Of a stretch of 22,852 nt of DNA, positions 15,400 through 22,032 are shown piece by piece. The stretch spans positions 1-22,852 of the forward strand of contig DASXRQ010000137.1 of assembly GCA_036506495.1 (NCBI GenBank), in the 5' to 3' direction. The notes under the pieces are model-generated. The model was not told the origin of the DNA. It searched no databases and worked only from the letters and a program-made list of their open reading frames with translations. The position numbers and the translations under genes are program-made. This stretch comes from DASXRC01 sp036506495. GTDB lineage: Bacteria; Actinomycetota; Actinomycetes; Mycobacteriales; Micromonosporaceae. Numbering within the stretch: the first letter of the stretch is position 1; each line of letters opens with the position of its first letter.

Positions 15400-15696
15400 G
15401 TGGACGTACGGCTGACGGTCGCGTGGACCGACCCGTTCGGGTTGGTGCACGAGGCCGGCGACGTCGTCGACATCGATGCGGTCACCCTCGCCGAGCTCGA
15501 GGAGCAGGGAGTGGTGAAAGACCTGGAGGGTGAGGAGCCCACGCAGATCGGTCCCGGTCCGGGCGCCCCGGATCCCACGGCGGATCCGGACGCGAGCCCC
15601 GACATCGGTCCCGGCCCCGGTGCCCCAGACCCGTCGCCGGACCCGGACGCGAGCCCCGACATCGGCCCCGGACCTGGCGGCGCCGACCCCACCTGA
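15400..15696 (+). CDS. Small protein with C-terminal 19-residue tandem repeats
   Basis: A 98-aa protein. Residues 1-45 (VRLTVAWTDPFGLVHEAGDVVDI ... LEEQGVV) are a small beta fold with the pattern 'xxGxVVDxDxxTLAELEEQG', resembling short phage or head-associated and actinomycete hypothetical domains; this is only a resemblance. Residues 50-98 are 2.6 copies of a 19-residue Gly/Pro/Asp repeat (IGPGPGAPDPxxDPDASPD), flexible and acidic. The GTG start has GGGGGAGG ending 4 nt upstream. It lies between, and is oriented opposite to, the cyclase-ATPase and Crp/Fnr genes. Function unknown. Confidence 0.78.
   Translation: MDVRLTVAWTDPFGLVHEAGDVVDIDAVTLAELEEQGVVKDLEGEEPTQIGPGPGAPDPTADPDASPDIGPGPGAPDPSPDPDASPDIGPGPGGADPT
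15547..15693 (+). repeat. 57-bp coding tandem repeat, 2.6 copies
   Basis: Units run 15547-15603, 15604-15660 and a partial 15661-15693. Each encodes IGPGPG followed by a DPD/SPD segment. Synonymous differences between units (GGTCCG / GGCCCC / GGACCT for the second Gly-Pro) show the copies are not brand new and the protein repeat has been kept. Confidence 0.9.
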
Positions 15697-15705
15697 GCAC
15701 ACCGC

Positions 15706-15744
15706 GGGCGCGCGGCGGGTGGGCGACCTCCGCCCGTCGCGCCC
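15706..15744. terminator. GC-rich hairpin between convergent genes
   Basis: The arm GGGCGCGCGGCGGG pairs imperfectly with CCGCCCGTCGCGCCC across a short loop. It sits between the stop of the repeat protein (15696) and the stop of the Crp/Fnr gene (15766), so it could end both transcripts. There is no T-run, as usual in high-GC actinomycetes. Confidence 0.45.
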
Positions 15745-15765
15745 GAGGGCGGGATGACTGCCCGG

Positions 15766-16458
15766 TCAGCGTTCGACCATGCCGGCGCGGCGGCGAAGCG
15801 CCGCGATGTCGGTGACCACGATGCGTCGACCCTCGGTGCGTAGCCAGCCGCGGCTGGCGAACGACCCGATCGCCTGGTTGACGCTCTGTCGCGAGCCGCC
15901 GGCCATCTCGGCGAGCTGGCTCTGGTTGAGCTCGATCGTGATCATAGGAGCCTGGCTGTCGCCGGCCAACCGCACCAGCGTCTTGGCCACCCGACCCGGC
16001 AGGTCGAGGAAGACGTGGTCGGCATTCTGCTCGGTGAGCCGGCGGACGAGGGCACCGAGCGAGCGCATCACGGCGTCCAGGATGCGCTGATTGGAGTGGA
16101 CGAGGTCGATGAACGCGGCGCGCGACAGCGCCAGCGCAGTGGTGTCCTCGATCGCTTCCGCCGATAACGAGCGCGCCGAGCCGTCCAGCAGCGACACCTC
16201 ACCGAATACGTCGGGTGGGCGGAGCACGGCCAACACCGCGCGCTCCCCGGTCGGCGCGGTGCGGAACACCGCCACCGCGCCGCGGCGCAGCACGATCAGC
16301 GACTCGCCAGGGTCGTTCTCGACGAACAACAGCTGGCCTTTGCGGTAGGTGCGCGGCATCGCCGCGGCGATCACCCGTTGCCGCACCTCGGGTTCGAGAC
16401 CCGCGAACATCTCGACCCCGGTCAGCGCGTCATTGGGATCCGGCAGGCGAACCTCCAC
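15766..16458 (-). CDS. Crp/Fnr-family transcriptional regulator
   Basis: A 230-aa regulator. Residues 12-125 are a cyclic-nucleotide-binding beta barrel with a phosphate-binding cassette FGEVSLLDGSARSLSAEA, keeping the cAMP-contacting Glu (E87) and Arg-Ser (R96, S97). A dimerisation helix follows (about 126-148), then a winged helix (about 160-225) with recognition region SQLAEMAGGSRQSVNQAIGSF. No Fnr-type cysteines are present, so cAMP or another small ligand is more likely than an Fe-S cluster. GTG 16458 is chosen: GGGAGGG lies 6-7 nt upstream. Leu98, inside the cassette, is encoded by the rare TTA codon (16165-16167). It neighbours the cyclase-ATPase gene, 498 nt away, with one small gene between them. 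Confidence 0.92.
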   Translation of the reverse strand: MEVRLPDPNDALTGVEMFAGLEPEVRQRVIAAAMPRTYRKGQLLFVENDPGESLIVLRRGAVAVFRTAPTGERAVLAVLRPPDVFGEVSLLDGSARSLSAEAIEDTTALALSRAAFIDLVHSNQRILDAVMRSLGALVRRLTEQNADHVFLDLPGRVAKTLVRLAGDSQAPMITIELNQSQLAEMAGGSRQSVNQAIGSFASRGWLRTEGRRIVVTDIAALRRRAGMVER

Positions 16459-16606
16459 GGTCCAACCCTCCCCGGTCGGGACCACTATGAACCGAACATC
16501 TGTAGCACGTACCGCCCGATCTCGCCAGGAGCGGCAGGTGCCAGCGCTGTCCACCGCAGATCATGTCGCGCCTGTCGCCTGCTGTACACCCCCCGAATCG
16601 GTTCGG

Positions 16607-16620
16607 TGACAGTGCGGTCA
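16607..16620. promoter_or_regulatory. Possible Crp-like inverted repeat
   Basis: TGAC-N6-GTCA (TGACAGTGCGGTCA) resembles the half-site spacing of Crp sites (TGTGA-N6-TCACA) but is shorter. It lies about 150 nt upstream of the Crp/Fnr start, so it could serve autoregulation. The rest of the 297-nt gap 16459-16755 holds this, a GGGAGGG ribosome binding site and the hairpin at 16693-16734; no gene is seen. Confidence 0.25.
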
Positions 16621-16692
16621 TCTGCGGTCGGGCAGTCTTGCGGGCAGATCCCTTGGCCGAGGGGGCGGAGTGGGATCGTCACGGGGATGCCG

Positions 16693-16734
16693 GAGCCGGC
16701 CGCCGCCCGCCACCGGGCGGGCAGCGGCCGGCTC
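16693..16734 (-). terminator. Long GC hairpin downstream of the DUF1028 gene
   Basis: GAGCCGGCCGCCGCCCGCC pairs with GGGCGGGCAGCGGCCGGCTC almost perfectly (about 19 bp, short loop). It begins 22 nt after the DUF1028 stop in the direction of that gene. No T-run follows. It is the strongest hairpin noticed in the window. Confidence 0.65.
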
Positions 16735-16755
16735 TGCCGCGCTGCGACGGCCGGG

Positions 16756-17616
16756 TCAGCTCGTCCCGATCACCGCCTGCCCGCGCAGGTGCGCGAGAAC
16801 CAGCGGGTCGATCCGGCCCGCGACCACCCGCTCCTCGAGGTTCTCCACGCCGGCCCAGGCGGCCAGGGCCTCGTCGAGAGCGGCGCCGTCGGTGCCCTCC
16901 GAGCGGTGCCCGGCCGCCGCCAGGCGGTCCCGCACCTCGTCGGCGAGCGGACCGACCAGGTCGAGCAGGGTGTCCGGGTCGGGCTTGCCGAACAGAAGCG
17001 TGTGGGTGTCCAGTAGCCGGGCCAGTTCCGCGACGGGACTCGGATGATCATCGACGCGCAGGTCGACGACGACGTCGCTGGTTCCGCCGTACCCCTGCCC
17101 CCGCGCGACCACCAGCAGCGCCGCGCTCTGCCGGCCGCGCCGGTCGCCGCCGGCCTCGTCGCCGGCCCGCAGGGCGACCAGCAGGCGGCGCGCGAGCGGG
17201 GCGCCGGTGTCGGAGCCCAGCCACGCCGCCCGCATCGCGTCGACCACCTCGGGGCCGGCGAGGATGTTGCCCTGGATCGCGTACCCGTCGCCGGCCGTCC
17301 CGCCGGCCCAGTTGTGGCAGGCCTCGCCGGTATAGGTCGCGCCGTCGTCGCTCGGCCCAACGACCCCGAGCTGCCGCTGGGCCCGGCCCGAGTCCGCGGC
17401 CACCAGGCCCGCGACGGTGTCGGCCGCCGAGACGCCCGTACGCAGCAGTGCCAGCCCCTGCGGCCGGTACGCGAGGTTTGCGTACGACTGGGTGGCCAGC
17501 GCGCCGATCGTGGCCTCGGCGGCGGGCACCGCCGCCCCGACGGCCAGGAACTTGCTCGCCACCGCCACTCCGTGCGCCGTGCCGTCGGCCGAACGGGCCA
17601 CGATCGAGAACGTCAT
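16756..17616 (-). CDS. DUF1028 family protein (Ntn-hydrolase-like)
   Basis: A 286-aa protein matching the DUF1028 family from its first residues: MTFSIVARSADGTAHGVAVASKF, then PAAEATIGALATQSYANLAY, VVGPSDDGATYTGEACHNWAGG and YAIQGNILAGPEVVDAM, the family's most conserved blocks. The family is placed in the Ntn-hydrolase fold; its substrate is not established, and some members have a C-terminal peptidoglycan-binding domain. Here the C-terminal 70 residues are helical (EEALAAWAGVENLEER) and no such domain is recognised. ATG 17616 is supported by a minus-strand TACGGT 6 nt upstream, hence leaderless. It is divergent from the exoribonuclease gene. Confidence 0.92.
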   Translation of the reverse strand: MTFSIVARSADGTAHGVAVASKFLAVGAAVPAAEATIGALATQSYANLAYRPQGLALLRTGVSAADTVAGLVAADSGRAQRQLGVVGPSDDGATYTGEACHNWAGGTAGDGYAIQGNILAGPEVVDAMRAAWLGSDTGAPLARRLLVALRAGDEAGGDRRGRQSAALLVVARGQGYGGTSDVVVDLRVDDHPSPVAELARLLDTHTLLFGKPDPDTLLDLVGPLADEVRDRLAAAGHRSEGTDGAALDEALAAWAGVENLEERVVAGRIDPLVLAHLRGQAVIGTS

Positions 17617-17622
17617 GCGGGC

Positions 17623-17628
17623 ACCGTA
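17623..17628 (-). promoter_or_regulatory. -10 element of a leaderless DUF1028 promoter
   Basis: Minus-strand TACGGT (ACCGTA on the plus strand) ends 6 nt before ATG 17616. The 28-nt gap to the rightward gene at 17645 must hold both promoters, so they overlap. Confidence 0.5.
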
Positions 17629-17644
17629 GGCAATGATGGGGGTG

Positions 17645-18142
17645 ATGGTCTACCGATACTTCTACGACTGCGAGTTCATCGAGGACGGGCGCGTCGTCGA
17701 CCTGGTCTCCATCGGCGTGGTTGACGAGCACGGCCGCGAGTTCTACGCGGTCTCCACGGAATTCGACGACTCGCGCGCGGTGCCGTGGGTGCGCCGCAAC
17801 GTGCTGGACAGGCTGCCGTCGCCGGGTGACGTGGCGTGGCGCTCGCGGACGCGCATCCGGGACGACCTGTACGCGTTCCTCGTCGAGCCGGTGCGGGAGC
17901 GGCCAGGCGAACAGATCGAGCTGTGGGCTTGGTACGCCGCGTACGACCACGTCGCTCTCGCGCAGCTGTGGGGGGCGATGCCGGCGCTGCCCAGAGACTT
18001 ACCGCGGTTCACGAAGGATCTGCGCCAGCTGTGGGACGACCGGGGGCGCCCGCCCCTGCCGGGGTCCGAGGCGGACCGGCACGACGCGCTGATCGATGCC
18101 CGGCACAATCTGGCCCGCTGGCGGGCGATGACCGCCCCGTGA
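17645..18142 (+). CDS. 3'-5' exoribonuclease, Rv2179c-like DEDDh family
   Basis: A 165-aa RNase T-like exonuclease. Catalytic positions are visible: D8 and E10 in FYDCEFIEDG, D101 in WYAAYDHVAL, and H146 with D151 in HDALIDARHNL, i.e. the DEDDh set. Length and start (MVYRYFYDCEFIEDG) match mycobacterial Rv2179c, a single-domain 3'-5' exoribonuclease. It is predicted to trim RNA 3' ends with Mg2+. ATG 17645 is chosen by homology; ATG 17633, ATG 17636 and GTG 17642 are also in frame and no ribosome binding site decides. Leu119 is a TTA codon (17999-18001), close to a rare AGA at codon 117; both are unusual for this genome. Neighbours: divergent DUF1028, then the phosphofructokinase 168 nt downstream. 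Confidence 0.88.
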   Translation: MVYRYFYDCEFIEDGRVVDLVSIGVVDEHGREFYAVSTEFDDSRAVPWVRRNVLDRLPSPGDVAWRSRTRIRDDLYAFLVEPVRERPGEQIELWAWYAAYDHVALAQLWGAMPALPRDLPRFTKDLRQLWDDRGRPPLPGSEADRHDALIDARHNLARWRAMTAP

Positions 18143-18197
18143 CGGCATTCATGGTGGCGACGCCGGGTCGCGATGGTCGGCGTTCAGGCTGGGGGAC

Positions 18198-18203
18198 TAC
18201 AGT
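18198..18203 (+). promoter_or_regulatory. Candidate -10 of the phosphofructokinase gene
   Basis: TACAGT would place the transcription start about 100 nt upstream of ATG 18311. No clear -35 is seen. Confidence 0.35.
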
Positions 18204-18310
18204 GCGCATTTGCGGCCCAGTCCCGGCCGGGCAACGACGCCGACGGTCGCCTCGACCCCGCCCCCGGGCGCTCCAACCGCGAGCCACATCGAGATGGAGG
18301 ACGAGGAATC

Positions 18311-19339
18311 ATGCGTATCGGCGTGCTGACCGGCGGCGGTGACTGCCCGGGCCTGAACGCGGTGATCCGCGCGGTGGTGCGCAAGGGCATCACCACGTAC
18401 GGTTGCGAGTTCATCGGCTTCCGCGACGGCTGGCGTGGCCCCCTCGAGGGCCAGAGCCGCCTGCTCGGCATCGCCGAGGTCCGCGGCATCCTGCCCCGCG
18501 GCGGGACCATCCTCGGCACCTCCCGGACGAACCCGATCAAGATCGACGGCGGCCTCGAGAAGATCCAGGCGAACCTGTCCAGCCTCGGCATCGACGCGCT
18601 GGTGGCCATCGGCGGCGAGGACACCCTCGGCGTCGCGTCGAGGCTGAACGAACTCGGTGTGAACGTCGTCGGCGTGCCGAAGACGATCGACAACGACCTG
18701 GGCGCGACCGACTACACGTTCGGGTTCGACACCGCCGTGAACATCGCGATGGAGGCCATCGACCGGCTGCACACCACCGCCGAGAGCCATCACCGCACGC
18801 TCGTGGTCGAGGTGATGGGACGGCACGCCGGCTGGATCGCGCTGCACGCCGGCATCGCCGGCGGCGCCAACGTGATCCTGCTGCCCGAGCGGAACTTCGA
18901 CATCGAGCAGGTCGCGGCGTACGTCGAGAAGCGGTTCCAGACGCAGTACTCCCCGATCGTGGTGGTGGCCGAGGGGGCCACGCCGCTGGCCGGGCAGATG
19001 GTACTGCAGAGCGGGGAGGTCGACGCGTTCGGCCACGTCCAGCTCGGCGGGATCGGGCAGTGGCTGGCCGGCGAGCTGGAGGCCCGGACCGGCAAGGAGG
19101 CCAGGACCGTCGTGCTCGGCCACATCCAGCGGGGCGGTACGCCGACCGCGTTCGACCGGGTGCTCGCCACCCGGTTCGGCCTGCACGCCATCGACGCGGT
19201 GCACGACGGCGATTTCGGCGTCATGGTCGCGCTGCGCGGGACCGATATCACGCGCGTGCCACTGGCGGACGCGCTCCGCGAGCTGAAGACCGTGCCGCTG
19301 GCGCGGTACACCGAGGCCGAGGTGTTCTTCGGCAGCTGA
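18311..19339 (+). CDS. pfp: 6-phosphofructokinase with PPi-type signature
   Basis: A 342-aa phosphofructokinase converting fructose-6-phosphate to fructose-1,6-bisphosphate. Visible motifs: phosphoryl-donor loop GGGDCPGLN (8-16), GGEDTLG (101-107), VPKTIDNDL (122-130) with catalytic Asp, VEVMGRHAGWIA (167-178), and GHIQRGGTPTAFDR near the C-terminus. In E. coli numbering, which happens to match, residue 104 is Asp and residue 124 is Lys. That pair marks pyrophosphate-dependent enzymes; ATP enzymes have Gly at 104. Actinomycete PPi-PFKs of this length (Amycolatopsis) carry the same residues, while Streptomyces ATP-PFKs have GGEGT. The start has GGAGGACGAGGA just upstream. It is followed at 105 nt by proC. 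Confidence 0.93.
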   Translation: MRIGVLTGGGDCPGLNAVIRAVVRKGITTYGCEFIGFRDGWRGPLEGQSRLLGIAEVRGILPRGGTILGTSRTNPIKIDGGLEKIQANLSSLGIDALVAIGGEDTLGVASRLNELGVNVVGVPKTIDNDLGATDYTFGFDTAVNIAMEAIDRLHTTAESHHRTLVVEVMGRHAGWIALHAGIAGGANVILLPERNFDIEQVAAYVEKRFQTQYSPIVVVAEGATPLAGQMVLQSGEVDAFGHVQLGGIGQWLAGELEARTGKEARTVVLGHIQRGGTPTAFDRVLATRFGLHAIDAVHDGDFGVMVALRGTDITRVPLADALRELKTVPLARYTEAEVFFGS

Positions 19340-19362
19340 CCCCCGTTTGCGTTGATCACGGA

Positions 19363-19401
19363 GATACGCGCGACAATTCGGGCACAACGGTGGCGCGTAT
19401 C
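19363..19401. repeat. Inverted repeat between pfp and proC
   Basis: Perfect 9-bp arms GATACGCGC (19363-19371) and GCGCGTATC (19393-19401) flank a 21-nt loop, with partial pairing continuing outside. It may be the pfp terminator, an attenuator-like leader element, or an operator pair upstream of proC. The long loop makes a simple terminator less likely. Confidence 0.5.
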
Positions 19402-19443
19402 CCCATGGTCGGCGGGAGACAGAGCGACGGGACGGAGGATGTG

Positions 19444-20262
19444 ATGGCTCCCGGAGCGCACACGGTCGCCGTGGTCGGCGCCGGCAAGATCGGCGAGCTG
19501 ATGCTGTCCGGGCTGCTGCGCGCCGGCTGGCCGCTGTCGCGGCTGCTCGCCACCGCCCGCCGCGCGGAGCGGGCCGAGGAGCTACGGCTCCGGTACGGGA
19601 TCCGGGTGGTCGACAACCTCACCGCGGTGGCCGAGGCCGACGTGCTCGCGATCGCGGTCAAGCCCCAGGACGCGGCCGGTCTGCTCGACGACATCGGCCC
19701 GAAAGTGCCGCCCGGGAAGCTGGTCATCACGCTCTGCGCCGGCCTGCCCACCTCGTTTTTCACCCGGCGGCTCCCGGACGGAACCCCGATCGTGCGGGTC
19801 ATGACGAACACGCCGGCGCTGGTCGACGAGGCCATGACGGCGATCTCCGCCGGCCCGCACGCCACCGCCGAGCACCTCGCCCTCGCCGAGGAGATGTTCG
19901 AGCCGCTGGGGCGCACCATCCGGGTGCCCGAGTCCCAGCAGGACGCGGTGACGGCGCTGTCCGGGTCGGGACCGGCGTACTTCTACCTGCTCGTGGAGGC
20001 GATGACCGACGCCGGCATCCTGCTGGGGCTGCCTCGTCAGGTCGCGCACGACCTGATCGTGCAGACCGCGATCGGCTCGGCCATCATGCTGCGCGACTCC
20101 GGCGAGCACCCCGTGAAGCTGCGGGAGGCGGTCACGTCGCCGGCCGGCACGACCATCTCCGCGATCCGCGAGCTGGAGAACCACGGCGTACGCGCCGCGT
20201 TGCTCGCCGCGCTCGAGGCGGCCCGAGACCGGGCGCGCGAACTGGCCGCCCAGAACGAGTGA
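19444..20262 (+). CDS. proC: Pyrroline-5-carboxylate reductase
   Basis: A 272-aa enzyme reducing 1-pyrroline-5-carboxylate to L-proline with NAD(P)H, the last step of proline synthesis, in the cytosol. It has the N-terminal Rossmann motif VVGAGKIGELMLSGLL (9-24), VKPQ and the ITLCAGLP strand, the MTNTPALV segment, and the C-terminal dimerisation and substrate region ALSGSGPAYFYLLVEAM ... REAVTSPAGTTISAI, the P5CR signature. Length is typical (about 270). ATG 19444 has GGAGGAT ending about 5 nt upstream. The frame stays open across all of pfp, but that is only antiphase high-GC openness. Transcription could be shared with pfp or start in the 104-nt gap. Confidence 0.95.
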   Translation: MAPGAHTVAVVGAGKIGELMLSGLLRAGWPLSRLLATARRAERAEELRLRYGIRVVDNLTAVAEADVLAIAVKPQDAAGLLDDIGPKVPPGKLVITLCAGLPTSFFTRRLPDGTPIVRVMTNTPALVDEAMTAISAGPHATAEHLALAEEMFEPLGRTIRVPESQQDAVTALSGSGPAYFYLLVEAMTDAGILLGLPRQVAHDLIVQTAIGSAIMLRDSGEHPVKLREAVTSPAGTTISAIRELENHGVRAALLAALEAARDRARELAAQNE

Positions 20263-20434
20263 CCGGGTGACGTCGCGACAAACGTGAATGGCGCATCGGC
20301 GGCGCGGGGACCGTCGGGACGCCGTACCGTTAAGGCATCCACCAGCGCCGGGGGAGGACATCGGGCCTCCGGGCGAGGACCCGCTGTCGGCCGCGTATGC
20401 GGCCGGCGGCGGCCCGCCGAGCTGGCCGCGGCGG

Positions 20435-20440
20435 CATACT
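20435..20440 (+). promoter_or_regulatory. -10 element of a leaderless DUF2203 promoter
   Basis: CATACT ends 7 nt before GTG 20448, with no ribosome binding site. The 185-nt region 20263-20447 otherwise shows nothing convincing. Confidence 0.45.
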
Positions 20441-20447
20441 GGCGGTC

Positions 20448-20798
20448 GTGTTCACACTGGACGAGGCGGGGCGGCTGCTCGGCACGGTGATGCCGGACAT
20501 CGACGAACTCATCGCCCTGCGCGCCGACCTCGCAGAGCTGCGGGCCGATCTGGAGGCGGGGGAGAGCAGCCCGCTCGGAGGGTTGCCCGAGGCGAAGGCG
20601 CTGGAGGCAAGGGTCTTCGCGATCCTGGAGCGCATTTCCGCGCAGGACATCCAGGTCAAGGGCTTCGCACCCGTGCTGCTGGACTTCCCCGGCGAGCGCG
20701 ACGGGCGGCCGGTCCTCTGGTGCTGGTTGGAGGGCGATGCCGACATCGCGTGGTACCACCGCGCGGAGTGCGGGTTTCCCGGCCGCCGCCGGATCTGA
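20448..20798 (+). CDS. DUF2203 family protein
   Basis: A 116-aa protein. It begins VFTLDEAGRLLGTVMPDIDELI, the family's N-terminal helix, has a charged helix-turn-helix hairpin to about residue 65 (LRADLAELRADLEAGE), then the conserved block DIQVKGFAPVLLDFPGERDGRPVLWCWLEGDADIAWYHRAECGFPGRR, which is the DUF2203 signature. Cytosolic; biochemical function unknown. GTG 20448 is chosen because the family starts with FTLxEA and a -10 lies 7 nt upstream. The gene ends 7 nt before the stop of the convergent DUF429 gene. Confidence 0.88.
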   Translation: MFTLDEAGRLLGTVMPDIDELIALRADLAELRADLEAGESSPLGGLPEAKALEARVFAILERISAQDIQVKGFAPVLLDFPGERDGRPVLWCWLEGDADIAWYHRAECGFPGRRRI

Positions 20799-20805
20799 GC
20801 GGCGA

Positions 20806-21471
20806 TCAGCGCCAGATCGCGACCGCGCGGCCCTCGTCGTCGCGCTGCGGCGGATCGGGCAAGCTCCGCGCGACGCCGGTCGCGATGCGGTGCGCGCTCC
20901 ACGCGGCCGCGGCGGCGTCGAGCACGTCGTCGGGCGCCCCCCGACCGGCCGCTGCGAGGTCGTCCGGCAGGCCCACGCCGCCGCGGGCCAGCAGCGTCCG
21001 CCGGACCGCCACGCCGTTCCAGGTCGTCTTCGGGTACGCCATGGGCGCGCCGGCCATCTCCCGGAACGACACCTCGGGGTGCACCTCGTACAGCCGGTCG
21101 TCGGCCTCCCACAGCACGTTGGCCTCGCGCAGCTTGCTGCGCAGCCCGAACGCCTGCCGGCTCAGACCGGCGCCGGTGAGCGACCGGCAGAGCGCATTCG
21201 CCTCGGCGTACCCCTCGATGTCCCAGACCGGGCGCGGCGGCACCCGGAAGACGCTGCTCCGCCGCGGGCCGACGTGCACAGCGGCCAGCCGGTCGGCGTC
21301 CCGCCATTTCGCGGCCAGCAGCCCGAGCGGCATGTCCACGCCGATCACCGCGTGCCCACCGCCGGTCAGCTCGGCGAGCGTCGCGGCGAATCCGGCGCCG
21401 GCGTACGCGCCGTCGGCCAGCTCCACTGCCACCCAGCCGTTCCGGCACGCGTCGATCCCCAGCACCCGCAT
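20806..21471 (-). CDS. DUF429 domain protein
   Basis: A 221-aa protein. MRVLGIDACRNGWVAVEL at the N-terminus and IGVDMPLGL (about 43-51) are the two RNase H/actin-like strands with acidic residues typical of DUF429, followed by VGPRRSSVFRVPPRP, YAEANALCRSLTGAGLSRQAFGL, VLWEADDRLYEVHPEVSF, and a helical end with DVLDAAAAAWSAHRIATG. The fold and conserved Asp/Glu residues suggest a nuclease-like or nucleotide-handling role, but no activity is established. ATG 21471 is chosen because the family begins at the first strand; no ribosome binding site is seen. Divergent from the 2H gene, with only 39 nt between starts. Confidence 0.88.
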   Translation of the reverse strand: MRVLGIDACRNGWVAVELADGAYAGAGFAATLAELTGGGHAVIGVDMPLGLLAAKWRDADRLAAVHVGPRRSSVFRVPPRPVWDIEGYAEANALCRSLTGAGLSRQAFGLRSKLREANVLWEADDRLYEVHPEVSFREMAGAPMAYPKTTWNGVAVRRTLLARGGVGLPDDLAAAGRGAPDDVLDAAAAAWSAHRIATGVARSLPDPPQRDDEGRAVAIWR

Positions 21472-21497
21472 GCGCACAGGAAACCACGCGCGGCGCC

Positions 21498-21503
21498 TAC
21501 GCT
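21498..21503 (+). promoter_or_regulatory. -10 element of a leaderless 2H-protein promoter
   Basis: TACGCT ends 7 nt before GTG 21511. With no ribosome binding site, this sets the start. Confidence 0.55.
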
Positions 21504-21510
21504 CGGCGCT

Positions 21511-22032
21511 GTGGTCGCCGCGCTGGAGTGCTATCTCGACGTGACCGCCACCCGGCGGATCCGGGCGGTGTGGGATGCACTGGAGGAGGCCGGCGTGCCG
21601 AGCCTGCGCCAGCTGTCCGACCGGCGGCACCGGCCACACGTCTCGCTCGCCGTGGCCGACTCGCTCGACCCGCGTGCCGTCGCCGAGGCGCTCGACGGGA
21701 TGACGGTAGCGCCGCCGCTCACCATCGAGCTGCAGTACGTCGGCACCTTCGTGGGGCGAGTGCTCTGGCTCGGCCCGGCACCGACCGCGGAGCTGCTCGC
21801 GCACCACGCCGCGGTCTGCGACCGGCTCGCGGCCGGCGGCGTCGAGGTGTCCGACCTCTATCGGCCCGGCGCCTGGGTGCCGCACTGCACGCTGTCGATG
21901 CGCGTACCGCTGCGGCTCATGACCGACGCGCTCCGGCTGTGCCTCGACGTGCTGCCGATCGCGGCCACGCTGACGAGTGCCGCGGTCGCCGACCACGCGC
22001 GTGGCATCCACCACCCGCTACGGCGTGGCTAG
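21511..22032 (+). CDS. 2H phosphoesterase / 2'-5' RNA ligase family protein
   Basis: A 173-aa protein with the two H-x-S/T-x motifs of the 2H superfamily: RPHVSLAV (H43, S45) and WVPHCTLSM (H125, T127). The spacing (82 residues) and length suit a bacterial 2'-5' RNA ligase-like/LigT-like cyclic phosphodiesterase. It likely acts on 2',3'-cyclic phosphate or 2'-5' linkages in RNA or nucleotides, though the cellular substrate is unknown. GTG 21511 follows a -10 by 7 nt; the open frame further upstream is a shadow of the DUF429 gene. The stop TAG at 22030-22032 shares CTAG with a minus-strand remnant. Confidence 0.88.
   Translation: MVAALECYLDVTATRRIRAVWDALEEAGVPSLRQLSDRRHRPHVSLAVADSLDPRAVAEALDGMTVAPPLTIELQYVGTFVGRVLWLGPAPTAELLAHHAAVCDRLAAGGVEVSDLYRPGAWVPHCTLSMRVPLRLMTDALRLCLDVLPIAATLTSAAVADHARGIHHPLRRG

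Noticed and set aside
13869..15533. Plus-strand 554-codon open frame
   Set aside because: Antisense to the cyclase-ATPase gene, whose zinc ribbon, cyclase and Walker motifs are unmistakable.
18403..19443. Upstream extension of the proC frame through pfp
   Set aside because: Arg-rich out-of-frame translation; ProC has a normal start with a ribosome binding site at 19444.
20350..20357. GGGGGAGG in the gap before DUF2203
   Set aside because: No ATG, GTG or TTG at a suitable distance opens a plausible frame.
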